Notes: generated from the sequence alone by a model not told the origin. A stretch of 64,000 nucleotides of DNA from Pseudomonas sp. CFBP13508 (GCF_005233515.1 NZ_QFZZ01000002.1:434001-498000), one strand, 5' to 3'. Shown: positions 42,301 to 51,077, counted from the stretch's first letter. Numbers and translations: made by a program.

Positions 42301-43469
42301 AAAGCATCCAGTTCGTAGAAGGCAGTCAGTGTCCCGGGCGTCGCGATCGTCGTAACTATTTTTGGACGCATCTGCTCGGTCAGCGAATGCTGGACAGTGA
42401 GAAAACTGTCGAAACGTTGCGCCAGCATTTCCAGCCAACTGCCTTCATATTCCGGCCGAGAGCGAAACAGTGCATCGCGCACCACAGGCGTATGCGCTAC
42501 TTCACCATTGAAAAACAGGATGCCAAGAACGCCATTGGGATGACTTTCGCTAACACGGACAGTGGCAATCAAGCGGCTACCGACTGCAGGATGGGCCGCG
42601 AGATCCGGAATGCTTTGCAGATTTGTTGCCGGCGACCAGTCACCGTTCTGCGATCTGAACGCTATGTTGATGCTCACCTTGTAGGGAACATAGCCGTCCT
42701 TGCCTTTCTCGCCGAGTTTGTCTGCAAGCTCGGCCCAGACCAGACACGGCCTGCCGTTCCAGAATACCGGGCGCACATCCAGCACGGTTCCGGTCGCCCC
42801 GACATCGATCAATTCCCACTCGTTCCACGCTGCCGGATTGACGCAGGTACAGGTCGGCGTCAGTTCAATCTGCGCTTCGCGCCAAAAGTATCGGTAAGGC
42901 GCCACGCGCTCGCGGCCGACAATGAAATAGCGCCCATCCACGGCCGAGGTGCCATGCATAAAAGCACTGACGACTTCCAGGTTGCAGGTTTCTTCAAAGG
43001 ACTTCAGATAGTTGCGCAAAGCGATCAATACCGAATCGGTGCTTAACCGCGTCTGGTTCAGATCGGTCATCAGCGCCTGGAACAAACGAGTCGTGCGCGG
43101 CCGCGCGAACGGCGTCATGTAGTTTTCCGGGTAAACGAGGAGCGACATCAACGCCGACCAGTCCGAATAGTTTCTGTACAGCTCCCAGCGTTTCAGATCC
43201 TCTTCAGGGAACTCTGTCTTCGAATACCCCGGCTCAAGCTTGCGGTAGGCAGCATTGATGAATTTCTGCGCGCAGCTGATCGCCTCGGCACCCAGTGCAC
43301 TGGGCACTTTTTGCGTGTCGAGCGAGTCCAGACGCAGCAATTCATTCAGATGGTCTGCGTTCTTCATGATGCTGAACCGGCCACCGCTCTCGCCAAAGTG
43401 GCCCAGGCAATACTCCGTCAGTGCAGTGCGACGTTGTTCCAGCAAATCGTTGATGATGCTTTGGCTCAT
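39372..43469 (-). CDS. tcaB: Tc toxin subunit A, C-terminal half (TcaB-like)
   Basis: A 1365-residue protein forming the second half of a split TcA pore. The N-terminal third holds the TcA neuraminidase-like region (MHGTSAVDGRYFIVGRERVA, YRYFWREAQIELTP). LYFWELFFHLIHLVAIRFRD and EAEAWWRRVFDP are typical of the shroud end. A long helical stretch (about 830-1050) is the channel region. The C-terminus (LLAGQQLVGFVMREQRDHL, CRLIRSVEFDCPALLGPYEN, WEIHFPWWG) is the TcB-docking and receptor-proximal end. The start at 43469 has AGAAGG 8 nt upstream; an alternative ATG at 43505 overlaps the tcaA stop. No signal peptide. Confidence 0.9.
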   Translation of the reverse strand: MSQSIINDLLEQRRTALTEYCLGHFGESGGRFSIMKNADHLNELLRLDSLDTQKVPSALGAEAISCAQKFINAAYRKLEPGYSKTEFPEEDLKRWELYRNYSDWSALMSLLVYPENYMTPFARPRTTRLFQALMTDLNQTRLSTDSVLIALRNYLKSFEETCNLEVVSAFMHGTSAVDGRYFIVGRERVAPYRYFWREAQIELTPTCTCVNPAAWNEWELIDVGATGTVLDVRPVFWNGRPCLVWAELADKLGEKGKDGYVPYKVSINIAFRSQNGDWSPATNLQSIPDLAAHPAVGSRLIATVRVSESHPNGVLGILFFNGEVAHTPVVRDALFRSRPEYEGSWLEMLAQRFDSFLTVQHSLTEQMRPKIVTTIATPGTLTAFYELDAFLLAHSTGDILVVRGICRSNAPEVVASTSVCAGFDLMLTSEPSDGDPKQTSGERSIAGGWATDWLAYKRGSGGFTSPITFTFGATDASAPYGRKEFVLTMTGIAGFDPAVLEKNQHDAAQFLAFNNPQTLARVRLNSLFGPQLVGLANISIDAVLAWPTQFLVEPPSEAGPVDEPNGAFNGANGLYFWELFFHLIHLVAIRFRDENRYREAEAWWRRVFDPQATAQVSDPPQPGDKPDYWRCRPLVSPGNAGPECLVEDDPYAISYAAPQHFQILTFMEFVKNLVEEGDWYYRQQTRDSLVLAKECYQQAQDLMGDPPSARSVTDWQTQTLGALIDQSERPTLEAFERTHVYSLADVPPSADFAPAMGLLATPPFKLPTNDRLLALIQLPRQRLHNLRHWLTIDGKPLELPLYEPPGDPAQLLRDLAAGNNAGPRRMGGRPVINGYGWRVTSEFALRSAQELQNLGSELLRFMEQRDTAQQVELQQRHLLEQAEWTKAIQEKSLAQMNVTLTALRQSHAAVKQRADEYAAWFDENVTAEEYKVMDDLHAAKELNQGSVAVQAAAGAISVIPKVFGMANGNAFPEGVLHAIAHGLQIASMGKQADAEKRAVTEGYRLRRREWGLQRNLALAELLALDEQINAQVIAVEAAQASLQLVLQTNRQSLAVYDFLHKRTAHSQLYDWLLGQLKALYYQAYDATYSLCISAQASRIAQTGDYDSQTVLPQAWSEKHHGLLAGQQLVGFVMREQRDHLQSFERRIERVKTVSLRQLFADTVEPQPDAPDWATALENLQADGRLAFCVSELNFNRDHPGEYCRLIRSVEFDCPALLGPYENLRATLTQTGSRTVVRPVPQAVEYLHDPDSKPAPADVVFNTRSGQQIGISQGVADDGRVMEDEDPGLLRAFECSGAVSCWEIHFPWWGEPAQSAVLASITDLIITIRYTAKAGEPTFILAVENLVTEAAAKALKRNAERSRHHA

Positions 43470-43501
43470 GATCTTCACCTTCTGGCGGGGCGGCGCAAAT
43501 G

Positions 43502-46500
43502 TCATGCTTCATCTGGAAGGGGGAGAGGCGCGAACTCAATCAATGCAAAATCCACAGCCTTCTCGCTGGTTTCCGAGAGCACGGTGCAAATGAATGTGCC
43601 TCCCGTCGGACTTGAGATAACCGCTCGGGCAACGCCTTGCTGAGTGGTCTGGCCCTGCTGGGGTCGAATCACCGCCTCAACCGCCAGTAAAGGCTCGTCA
43701 CCAATAGCGGTGGCGGACCAACGCACCCAGCGGTTTTTGCCCAGATTGCCGAAGCGATCCATGAGAACGGCCGATAACTCGACCGCTTTTCCCACTGGCA
43801 CGACGCTGGTGGGCACTCTGGACATGAAAGGCGCGGGGAAATCCAGGTTCATGCCGTCGTCGGTCAACTGGATGAGCGGCCCCTCCTGCGGCGTGATCAA
43901 GGGCACCCAGAACAGCGGACGCTCAGCCCCCATGATCTTTCCTGGCGTGTAGGTTGCCGTGGCGACACCCGTTCCTGGCTGGGTTTGGCCGATGATCAGC
44001 GTGCCAAGACTGGCCTGTCCGCGAATGGACACACCGCTGAGCGCGTGGCCGTCCTGGTCCGTCAGCGTGATGGTGAAGATGATTTTTTCCGCACTTCCGG
44101 CAATCACCTCAGAGCTGTTCGGCACGATCTTCATGTTAATGAGTGGCGCCCGCAGCTCGGCGGATGGGCTAACCGCTGGCGCCGTTTCCCCAAGACTCAA
44201 CGAGGCATGCTCGGCAGCGTCTTTGTAAACCGGCTTGTCGACGGTTTCAGGCAGCGTTCCCAGCAGAAAAATGGTCAGCGCATCCATGTTGGTGTGGGTG
44301 GCCAGTTCGCGTATCCGGACCAACAGATCCAGTTGCCTGAGATTTTTCAAGAGCCTGTATTGCGGGTCGATTCGCCCGATGCATTCGTGCACGTCCTGCT
44401 CGCTCCAGTCGAAAAACCGGGCCAGCCAGACCTCCGACGCCTGCTGTGCGAGGCGCAGCGCGTCGGCGGACAACTTCTCTGGATCTCCCAATTCGTGGAT
44501 CTGCCTCAAGTACTCAAGCAACTCGGTATGAGGCTGCTTGCTGATCTCGAAGGCATGAGTCAGAACCGTCAGGTAGTACAGGGTAGCGACGGTGAAGACT
44601 TGAGAGCCGTCCTGCTCCCACCAATTGTTGAGCCCGTGATCGAGCAGCGCATCAAGGGTTTCGAGGCTGATGTCCAGTTCGGCCACGACGGCACTGAGCC
44701 GACGTATGTCAGCCAGCAGAACGAACAGGGGATCAAGAGGTTCCTCGCGCAGGGTGCGTGACAGCGCCCAGTCTTCACCCATCTGCTCGACGATTCTGAC
44801 CAACAGCTCGTAGACGCTCGAATTCGCCCAGTTCAAAGTCTTCAGCGCCCGTTCTGCATCCAGCCCGGTATAAACAGCCAGACATTCCCGAGCGACTGAA
44901 AGCTGAGCGGCACGCGCCTGCAGCAGAACCGTGAGCATGATTTCGACGATGGGAGCACGCACACTGCTGTCATCTTCATCCAGCCCCTCCCTGACCGCCT
45001 TGTCGAGTTCCTCTCTGGCGAAGACAACGTATTGGTCTTCTGTGCCCTCGCGAGATTTCACCAGACCCAGCGGATCAGTCAGCGAAGACAGCAGATCTTT
45101 CCAGTCACGGCCCACCAGCGGCGGCACACCGGCGGTCACGAATCCGATATGAGTCAATAATGCCTCGCCCAACAAATTGCGGACCTGCTCGAACAAGCGC
45201 AGTTCTGGCTCGGTCGCAACATTGGATACCTGAAGATCGGCCACCTGTTGCAGCATCCACAGCACGGGCAAATTGCGCGTACGACACCAGTAGCGGCATG
45301 CAGCCAGTGCCGAAATGAGGTTCAACACGTCGGGGACAGTGTCGCCGGCCGTGGGTTTTCCCTTGATCACCGGAACGCCCGCCAGACCGTCAGCCCACGC
45401 CTCCCCGCCAAGCACCATGAGCATCAACAGCCCCTCTACAGGTGTCATGCCCAACAAGCGGGGCAATTTCACCAGGCGGTAAAACGCCGACAGAACCTGC
45501 GGGCTGCGCTCGAGCGTGTCGGTTCGGCCATGGGCACGGGCGATCGCCAGCGCCAGATACTGGTAGGTCTGCAGGTCGATTTCCAGTGCGCTGCAGATTC
45601 GGCTGACGGTGAATTCGGGCACACCCTGCGCCGGTAGCAAAGGAAACACAGCGTTATCAAGGAGCAATGGATCGCGGTAGTCTCCCTGGACATTATTGAA
45701 GATCTGATCAAATTGTGACGCTACCTGCCCGCGGCCATAGATTGAGAACGCGTCGATAAACACCACGAAATCCGCAGCCTTGCAGCTGAAGCCTTCACGC
45801 AAGGTCTGGAACAACCCCAACGCATGCACGGTATGGTCGGTAACCCGGATGGCCGGTTTCAGAGGTTTTTCAGAGCCATCGGGGATGCCAGCCCACTCGG
45901 CGTTGACCGCAGCAACCAGCAGCGAATCGACCTCCTCGGGAGGCAGCTTCAGCCATAGATCCAGGCGCCGCTTGCGGTTCATCCGATCGTATCGTCCCGG
46001 GTTCATGGGGGATTGGCTCAATCGGTGCAGCAGATTCTCGTAATTGACACTGACGGCGGGTGATTCGCCGCCATTGATAAAGACTGAACCGCAACGCTCG
46101 CTTTCCTGCGCAGCGAAAGGCGCATAAACAAGCACGTTGGCCGACCGTGTTGGTGCGTAACGGCGAATTGACAGAAAAGCTTCCAGGCCTTCGGCATCCA
46201 GCTTGGTGCGCTGAGCGAAAAACTCCACTTGATTGAGGTTCTGCCAGTCCACCCCGGTTGTACCGTAATTCTTTAAGTAGAATGCCTCTTTGGTGTCCGT
46301 GTCGGCGTCGTCGGGAATGAGCTGCTCGGTCAACAACTCTCGCTGGAACGGTCCCAGCCGCGAGGCATGGGCCAGCGCACGACCGGCATCGTCATCCCAA
46401 GCCTCGGGAAGCAGAAAGTTGGGGTATTCGATATCTGTCCAGCGGGCAAAATGCCCCACTGACAGACTGTGATGAGCAACCACCGCATTGATGGTTGCCC

Positions 46501-47158
46501 AATGCTTGTAGTAGGGCAAACCATTCGGATAACGCCGCAGGATCATGGCATCTTCCAGCTCCGGCTCGGTTCTGCCGCTAAACCTTTCCAATACCTTGAG
46601 AGTGATATTTACTGCAGAAACGGTCTGGTGCATCGCGTTGTGGTCGATGAACAGTTCCCTGATATCGGCCCGACGCGTGCGGATAGGAATCTTCCCGGTT
46701 ACCTCATCGGCATCACCGTGTTTTTCGATATTGTCCCCGGCCCACTTCCACATCTGTACCAGATAAGCGACAACTCCCGTGGCATCTTCAAGCGCGCCAA
46801 CCGGTGCGAACTGGTCAAATGCCGGGCGGAACAGGAGTTCGTAACTGGGCCCGGTGTTGAACCCACCCGCCGCGTACGGTGGCGGTTTCGGCTCGCCGGT
46901 CAATGACTGCTCGATGAACTGCCGTCGCAGGTAAACCGCCAGCCCATTCAATCGACGCAGAAACCTCCTGGCCTCCTCGACATTGATGTCGAAGTCTTTC
47001 GCCAGGCCCTCGGCGCCCTTCTCCACCAAGGGAAAAATCGACTCGCCACGCTCCAGCCAGGATCTCAGACCGGCAAACTTTTCCAGGCTCTGCTGCTCGC
47101 CAAAGACCTGCTCGAACAACTCCAGGCTGGGTTTTTTTGCCGTACTCTTACTGGCCAT
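43502..47158 (-). CDS. tcaA: Tc toxin subunit A, N-terminal half (TcaA-like) with C-terminal Ig-like domains
   Basis: A 1218-residue protein forming the first half of TcA. The N-terminus carries the VRP1-like (Salmonella virulence plasmid 28.1-kDa) region: YLVQMWKWAGDNIEKHGDAD, RRADIRELFIDHNAMHQTV, ILRRYPNGLPYYKHW. A long alpha-helical shroud follows. Residues about 1009-1218 are two Ig-like domains (VPNSSEVIAGSAEKIIFTIT; VPTSVVPVGKAVELSAVLMD), which probably correspond to receptor-binding Ig domains of unsplit TcA. The ATG at 47158 is preferred to one at 47227. A shared palindrome lies 96 bp upstream, so it may have its own promoter. No signal peptide. Confidence 0.9.
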   Translation of the reverse strand: MASKSTAKKPSLELFEQVFGEQQSLEKFAGLRSWLERGESIFPLVEKGAEGLAKDFDINVEEARRFLRRLNGLAVYLRRQFIEQSLTGEPKPPPYAAGGFNTGPSYELLFRPAFDQFAPVGALEDATGVVAYLVQMWKWAGDNIEKHGDADEVTGKIPIRTRRADIRELFIDHNAMHQTVSAVNITLKVLERFSGRTEPELEDAMILRRYPNGLPYYKHWATINAVVAHHSLSVGHFARWTDIEYPNFLLPEAWDDDAGRALAHASRLGPFQRELLTEQLIPDDADTDTKEAFYLKNYGTTGVDWQNLNQVEFFAQRTKLDAEGLEAFLSIRRYAPTRSANVLVYAPFAAQESERCGSVFINGGESPAVSVNYENLLHRLSQSPMNPGRYDRMNRKRRLDLWLKLPPEEVDSLLVAAVNAEWAGIPDGSEKPLKPAIRVTDHTVHALGLFQTLREGFSCKAADFVVFIDAFSIYGRGQVASQFDQIFNNVQGDYRDPLLLDNAVFPLLPAQGVPEFTVSRICSALEIDLQTYQYLALAIARAHGRTDTLERSPQVLSAFYRLVKLPRLLGMTPVEGLLMLMVLGGEAWADGLAGVPVIKGKPTAGDTVPDVLNLISALAACRYWCRTRNLPVLWMLQQVADLQVSNVATEPELRLFEQVRNLLGEALLTHIGFVTAGVPPLVGRDWKDLLSSLTDPLGLVKSREGTEDQYVVFAREELDKAVREGLDEDDSSVRAPIVEIMLTVLLQARAAQLSVARECLAVYTGLDAERALKTLNWANSSVYELLVRIVEQMGEDWALSRTLREEPLDPLFVLLADIRRLSAVVAELDISLETLDALLDHGLNNWWEQDGSQVFTVATLYYLTVLTHAFEISKQPHTELLEYLRQIHELGDPEKLSADALRLAQQASEVWLARFFDWSEQDVHECIGRIDPQYRLLKNLRQLDLLVRIRELATHTNMDALTIFLLGTLPETVDKPVYKDAAEHASLSLGETAPAVSPSAELRAPLINMKIVPNSSEVIAGSAEKIIFTITLTDQDGHALSGVSIRGQASLGTLIIGQTQPGTGVATATYTPGKIMGAERPLFWVPLITPQEGPLIQLTDDGMNLDFPAPFMSRVPTSVVPVGKAVELSAVLMDRFGNLGKNRWVRWSATAIGDEPLLAVEAVIRPQQGQTTQQGVARAVISSPTGGTFICTVLSETSEKAVDFALIEFAPLPLPDEA

Positions 47159-47254
47159 GCTGTCAGTCCCTGAACAGTTGATGTGCGCTGGCGGGGAACC
47201 TTGCCGGCATCGGTTGATACAGACCATTCAGCGCTTCGAAACAGATAGAGTCCA

Positions 47255-47270
47255 CTGTCATAAATGACAG
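47255..47270. promoter_or_regulatory. Tc operator site 2 (CTGTCA-TAAA-TGACAG)
   Basis: Perfect palindrome, 18 bp when flanking A/T is included (47254-47271), in the 140-bp gap between the 1028-aa gene and tcaA, 96 bp before the tcaA start. The same half-sites with a 4-bp centre recur before the other two Tc transcription units. Confidence 0.65.
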
Positions 47271-47298
47271 TTTTTACGACCGTTCATCGGAACTGCGT

Positions 47299-50200
47299 TC
47301 AAGAGTTGTCTGGCGACTCGACACGCACATCAAAACGTCCACTTTCTGCATCGTCTGATATTGGCGTCCCTGTGCTGGATATTTGCCGGAAACGGCACCA
47401 CTGGGCGCCACTGTGCAACGGCATCGTCGGAGTGGCCGTCCAGCCTGCGTCAGTGACGGTAATGGGGCCGGCAAGCACGACATCCGGGCTGTACCAGCTC
47501 ATGAGCGTGCCGATGCCCGGTATGCCCGAACCTGTGAAGGCCGCCACGGGAGAAACCCAACGGCCTGGCCCTGGATATATGAATTGCGGAAGAAAGAGCC
47601 TTAGCTGACATTCCCACTCGCTGGGGGCCGAGTGGTATCCACCGTTGGAGGCCACAACGCTCAATGTGACAGCCCCATCGGGTGGCTCCAGCGTTGCGGG
47701 GATTGACCAGCTTGCGTCGTCTAGCACCGAGGCCGTGCCCAATACGGATTCCCCGCGCTTGAGCGTGATCCGGTCGCCAGAAACGCCGAACCCGGACACC
47801 GTCACTGTAGCGCCAAGGAATTCTTCGGGAGTGGGCGATTCAGGGGTCACCGCGACGGGTACGACCCGACACGGCAGATCGAGGCTTGGTTTTGAGGTTC
47901 TGCTCTCGAACGTCTGAGTTGCCCAAAGGATTTCGTCTCCGACCTCCAACGAAACGCCGGCATCCCACACACCGTCCACACCGATCTGGACATCGCGCAA
48001 CAATGGCTCATCGAGCCCGCGGCGCCAAACCGTAACCAACCCCTCTCCCCGCCCCGTACCCGAGAGAGTTGCCCTGCGCGCCAGATCGCCTCCAGGTTGC
48101 GGGTGCATAAACTCGGGTGGCATCACCACGACGTCGAACTCGCGCACCTCACTGTCCTTCGACGCCCGACCGTTGAGGGTCTGCTGCGCGGTGATGAACC
48201 ACGTCTTGATGGCAAGTCCGGTGAGAGGTACCGACCAGGGACCGTCCTGCCCGAGAACCACTGGATCGCCCAAGCGCTTTCCTTCCTGTAGATCCCACAG
48301 CTGCATCGAAGCGCCTGCCATGCCGAAGTCACCGGTCACCGTCAGATCGCTGTCGGTTTCCTGTTTGGGCAGCGGCGTTCTGATCGCGGGCTGGAGCCGC
48401 TCCAGGTAAACCTTGAATTCCAGGGAGCCTGGCTTCGATGCAAGTCCGACGACGGTCTGCGTCGCTTCGATGGTGTAGAGCACTCCATCCGTAAACGGAG
48501 TCGGGCGCTGAAAGGTCCATTTATCCCCGATCACCTGCGCTGCAAATGAGCAACCGCTATCGCTGAACGTAATATTCACCAGTGCGTCTGGCCAGCACAT
48601 GCCGCTGAAGATCGGCGTTAGCCCATCCTCGGGAGGAACATCGAGACCGGGTTCGCGAGGCGCAATGCTGACGTGATAATCCAGCCAGCTTTCAAAGCCG
48701 TTGAGTATTTGCTGGATGAATACTTTCTGATTGTTCGTCGGACCCCAAAGGGTCGATGCTTGCGTCGACCATCGCCGATTACTGACCGGAGCATCAGGCG
48801 CAGCGAGCTCACTTTGAGCCAGCCATATTTTGACGGTAGCGTCGGTGATGCCTGCACCGCTGAAGGTAGGTTGGTAGTCGTCGGTGTGAGTTACATTGCT
48901 GACGGGGGACAGCTTCTTTTCGACGTCGAATTCAAAAGGCAACGAGTCGATCCAGCCTCCGGTATTGTCGGCAATCTGTTGAATCGCCACGAGTGTACGG
49001 CGGCCCAATTCCCAGCCCGTTGCGGTGGTAGCCCACGTACCGTCGTTTTGCACCATGGCAACAGCTGGCGCATTCCCCTCGCCTGTTTTCACTGTGAACT
49101 GGATTCGCGTAGGGAAGTCGGGATCGTAGTGGCCCTTGCCTGAGAACGTCACCGTTGAATTGTCTGGAAAACCGATCACTGGTAACTCAGGTTTGGGAGG
49201 GCGAATCCTGAAGGCTCGCCATGCACCGCGACCGAGAATAGAGTCTTCGACAACCAGGCTGATGGGGCCTGGGCGAATGTCCTTGACCGCCACCGTCCAC
49301 GGCTGGTGACCTGGCGGCACAGTCGCGGTTCCGTAGACGGGGCCCGCTGCCAAATCCTCATATACCTTCAACACGGCACCAGCCCGACCTCTTTCGCCGT
49401 CCAATGAAAAAGCTTGCTCTTGCAATGGCGCAGGTCCGGTAATGATCGGGGGACCCGAAAATGTAAACTCGTAGATGAAACTTACTTTTGAGCTGACACC
49501 GCGTAAAACCTGAATAGCAATAAACATGGTCTTTTTGGGTTCAAAGCGATGTGCGCTTGTACTCCAGGTACCATCGGGGTTAACCGTGGCATGAAGCACC
49601 ACGTCGCCCAAGTCCAATCCGTAGACTTCGACTGTAGCGTCCGGCAGTGCTCCACTACCGTGAATGGTTGCACCTTCGACGCTTGTCGAGCCCTCGCGTA
49701 TTGAAGTTATCTGGACGCGATCAATCACGGAGAAAGCAACAATATCCGAGTCAAGATCCCCAGGTAGACAGGGAACTACCCGCTCTCTGACAAAAATCCG
49801 GTAGTTGCCTTGTGAAAGTTGACCCAAGGGTATGTTGAACCGACCGCCTTGTACGTTCTGGACGGGTGAACTCAGTGGCGTTTCCGGTGCATCAAAAACC
49901 CGGAGAGTTGATGCCCCTGCACTGATGGTACCGCTGACGGTCACATCGCCTGCCTTGATTACACTGTTATTAACAGGAAAGGCGATAAATGGTGCATCGA
50001 ACATATAAAACCAGCCGGAGTCGTACCAGTCACTCCAACCCCCATTCCTGTATATAGCGTAATGAATAGCGGTGCTGCCAGCTCTGCGGCGTACATCAGG
50101 AGGAAGAGTTATAACACCCGAGCCAACCGCCCATTCCTCTTCTATATAATTGTTACTGTTGCCATCCTTATAATGAACTTTGAGCTTTTCTGCAGGACCA

Positions 50201-50385
50201 GACAGTGTGGTGATGAAACGTTTCTTCAAATCCCCGACCGCTCCACTTCGGGGGTAGCTGAACTCTCGGACCGTTAGCAGGGCGCCAGGGTTTTCTTCTT
50301 TATCAGCTCTATCGGATTGCCCCTGAGCTTTGATCGATTCTTCACCCGGCAGGTTATGTTCATCATTCGAATGGTCATCCATCAT
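47299..50385 (-). CDS. Tc-locus Ig-like repeat protein, 1028 aa
   Basis: A protein of 1028 residues, not recognised as a whole. Residues 1-35 are acidic and polar, 36-130 an aromatic-rich domain (HYAIYRNGGWSDWYDSGWFY). Then about ten repeats of 90 residues follow, with the pattern F-SG-G--GA-V-VW----G--LG---V--DG-WS, a bacterial Ig-like fold. Clear examples start near 227 (TIHGSGALPDATVEVYGLD), 505, 595, 685, 775 and 860. There is no signal peptide, lipobox or sortase motif. ATG at 50385 follows GAGG. First gene of the Tc A operon; a palindromic site lies 69 bp upstream. Possible role: adhesion or assembly partner of the Tc toxin, unproven. Confidence 0.75.
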   Translation of the reverse strand: MMDDHSNDEHNLPGEESIKAQGQSDRADKEENPGALLTVREFSYPRSGAVGDLKKRFITTLSGPAEKLKVHYKDGNSNNYIEEEWAVGSGVITLPPDVRRRAGSTAIHYAIYRNGGWSDWYDSGWFYMFDAPFIAFPVNNSVIKAGDVTVSGTISAGASTLRVFDAPETPLSSPVQNVQGGRFNIPLGQLSQGNYRIFVRERVVPCLPGDLDSDIVAFSVIDRVQITSIREGSTSVEGATIHGSGALPDATVEVYGLDLGDVVLHATVNPDGTWSTSAHRFEPKKTMFIAIQVLRGVSSKVSFIYEFTFSGPPIITGPAPLQEQAFSLDGERGRAGAVLKVYEDLAAGPVYGTATVPPGHQPWTVAVKDIRPGPISLVVEDSILGRGAWRAFRIRPPKPELPVIGFPDNSTVTFSGKGHYDPDFPTRIQFTVKTGEGNAPAVAMVQNDGTWATTATGWELGRRTLVAIQQIADNTGGWIDSLPFEFDVEKKLSPVSNVTHTDDYQPTFSGAGITDATVKIWLAQSELAAPDAPVSNRRWSTQASTLWGPTNNQKVFIQQILNGFESWLDYHVSIAPREPGLDVPPEDGLTPIFSGMCWPDALVNITFSDSGCSFAAQVIGDKWTFQRPTPFTDGVLYTIEATQTVVGLASKPGSLEFKVYLERLQPAIRTPLPKQETDSDLTVTGDFGMAGASMQLWDLQEGKRLGDPVVLGQDGPWSVPLTGLAIKTWFITAQQTLNGRASKDSEVREFDVVVMPPEFMHPQPGGDLARRATLSGTGRGEGLVTVWRRGLDEPLLRDVQIGVDGVWDAGVSLEVGDEILWATQTFESRTSKPSLDLPCRVVPVAVTPESPTPEEFLGATVTVSGFGVSGDRITLKRGESVLGTASVLDDASWSIPATLEPPDGAVTLSVVASNGGYHSAPSEWECQLRLFLPQFIYPGPGRWVSPVAAFTGSGIPGIGTLMSWYSPDVVLAGPITVTDAGWTATPTMPLHSGAQWCRFRQISSTGTPISDDAESGRFDVRVESPDNS

Positions 50386-50454
50386 CGTCAACCTCGGGCA
50401 AGTGGATTGTGTTATTCCTCACTTAGTTGAATCGATCCTTATGGAAAGGCACAC

Positions 50455-50470
50455 CTGTCAACTCTGACAG
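50455..50470. promoter_or_regulatory. Tc operator site 1 (CTGTCA-ACTC-TGACAG)
   Basis: 16-bp inverted repeat 69 bp before the start of the 1028-aa Ig-repeat gene. On the transcribed strand the second half-site reads TTGACAG, so it could overlap a -35 element. Same half-sites as the sites at 47255 and 58413. Confidence 0.65.
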
Positions 50471-50638
50471 TCCCGACTAACGGTAACTTTTTCCGCACTG
50501 CAACCTCCTGACGCCCTTCAGCCGAAGATGCACCGCTACAGCGGACTGCGCCGTTACCTGCGAGATGGGGTTATTGCTGGCGGAGAAGGCGCTGGATCAG
50601 GAGCGGGCAATCGCGGTGGCATGACGTCAAGATCAAAA

Positions 50639-50708
50639 GATCGCAGCCTTCGGCAGCTCCTACAGGGGGAACGCATTCCAAATGCAGGAGCTGCCGAAGG
50701 CTGCGATC
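50639..50708. repeat. Long extragenic palindrome (GATCGCAGCCTTCGGCAGCTCC type)
   Basis: Inverted arms at 50639-50664 and 50683-50708 around an 18-nt centre; same family as the element at 18051-18137. It lies just after the PilZ gene stop and probably ends that transcript. Confidence 0.85.
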
Positions 50709-50717
50709 TTTTGCTGT

Positions 50718-51077
50718 TCAGGCAGAAGCCGGCAATGGCTGAAAACTGAAGTATTGCTTTAACGCCAGCACCAGCTCGCCGAACTCCGCCGGCGCACGCC
50801 GCAGGATGAAACCGGCGTCGTAGTGCAACGGCGTGGCGTCTTCATGGCACCACATGCAACAAGCGCTGAAATCGATGACTTGCTGACTGCCATCGCGGGC
50901 GGGGACTTTGAGGCGTAACTGAAAATCTGCGCCAACCATCATCGGCAACTGGCTGATCAGCATCAGCCCGTCCACCGACACGTTGCCGAGAAAGCCGACG
51001 GGTTTGTCGGTGATGCTATTGAACACTCTGAGGTAATACGGCAACTGGTGCCGTTCGATCCGGCGGTCGGTAAACAT
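50718..51077 (-). CDS. PilZ-domain protein
   Basis: A 119-residue, single-domain cyclic-di-GMP receptor candidate. The N-terminal RRIERHQLPYYLRVF supplies the arginine motif of PilZ and GNVSVDGLMLIS the N/DxSxxG motif, so ligand binding looks possible. The rest is the beta barrel (DFQLRLKVPARDGSQQVIDFSA). The start at 51077 is chosen because the open frame upstream is low-complexity and contains no homology. It is close to a membrane diguanylate cyclase gene at 55-56 kb. PAO1 has a PilZ gene in the matching place (recalled). Confidence 0.87.
   Translation of the reverse strand: MFTDRRIERHQLPYYLRVFNSITDKPVGFLGNVSVDGLMLISQLPMMVGADFQLRLKVPARDGSQQVIDFSACCMWCHEDATPLHYDAGFILRRAPAEFGELVLALKQYFSFQPLPASA

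Larger units (their letters stand above)
50386..50717. other. Intergenic region with Tc promoter side and a palindromic repeat
   Basis: 332 bp. It contains Tc operator site 1 (50455-50470), about 100 bp (50521-50625) that read like an eroded GC-rich coding fragment but show no intact gene, and the long palindrome at 50639-50708. Likely the junction between the Tc insertion and the conserved PilZ-pyk block. Confidence 0.45.

Noticed and set aside
47255..47270. Reading the palindrome as a Pho box or a terminator
   Set aside because: A Pho box needs direct CTGTCAT repeats 11 bp apart, whereas these are inverted; as a terminator the 6-bp stem is too weak.
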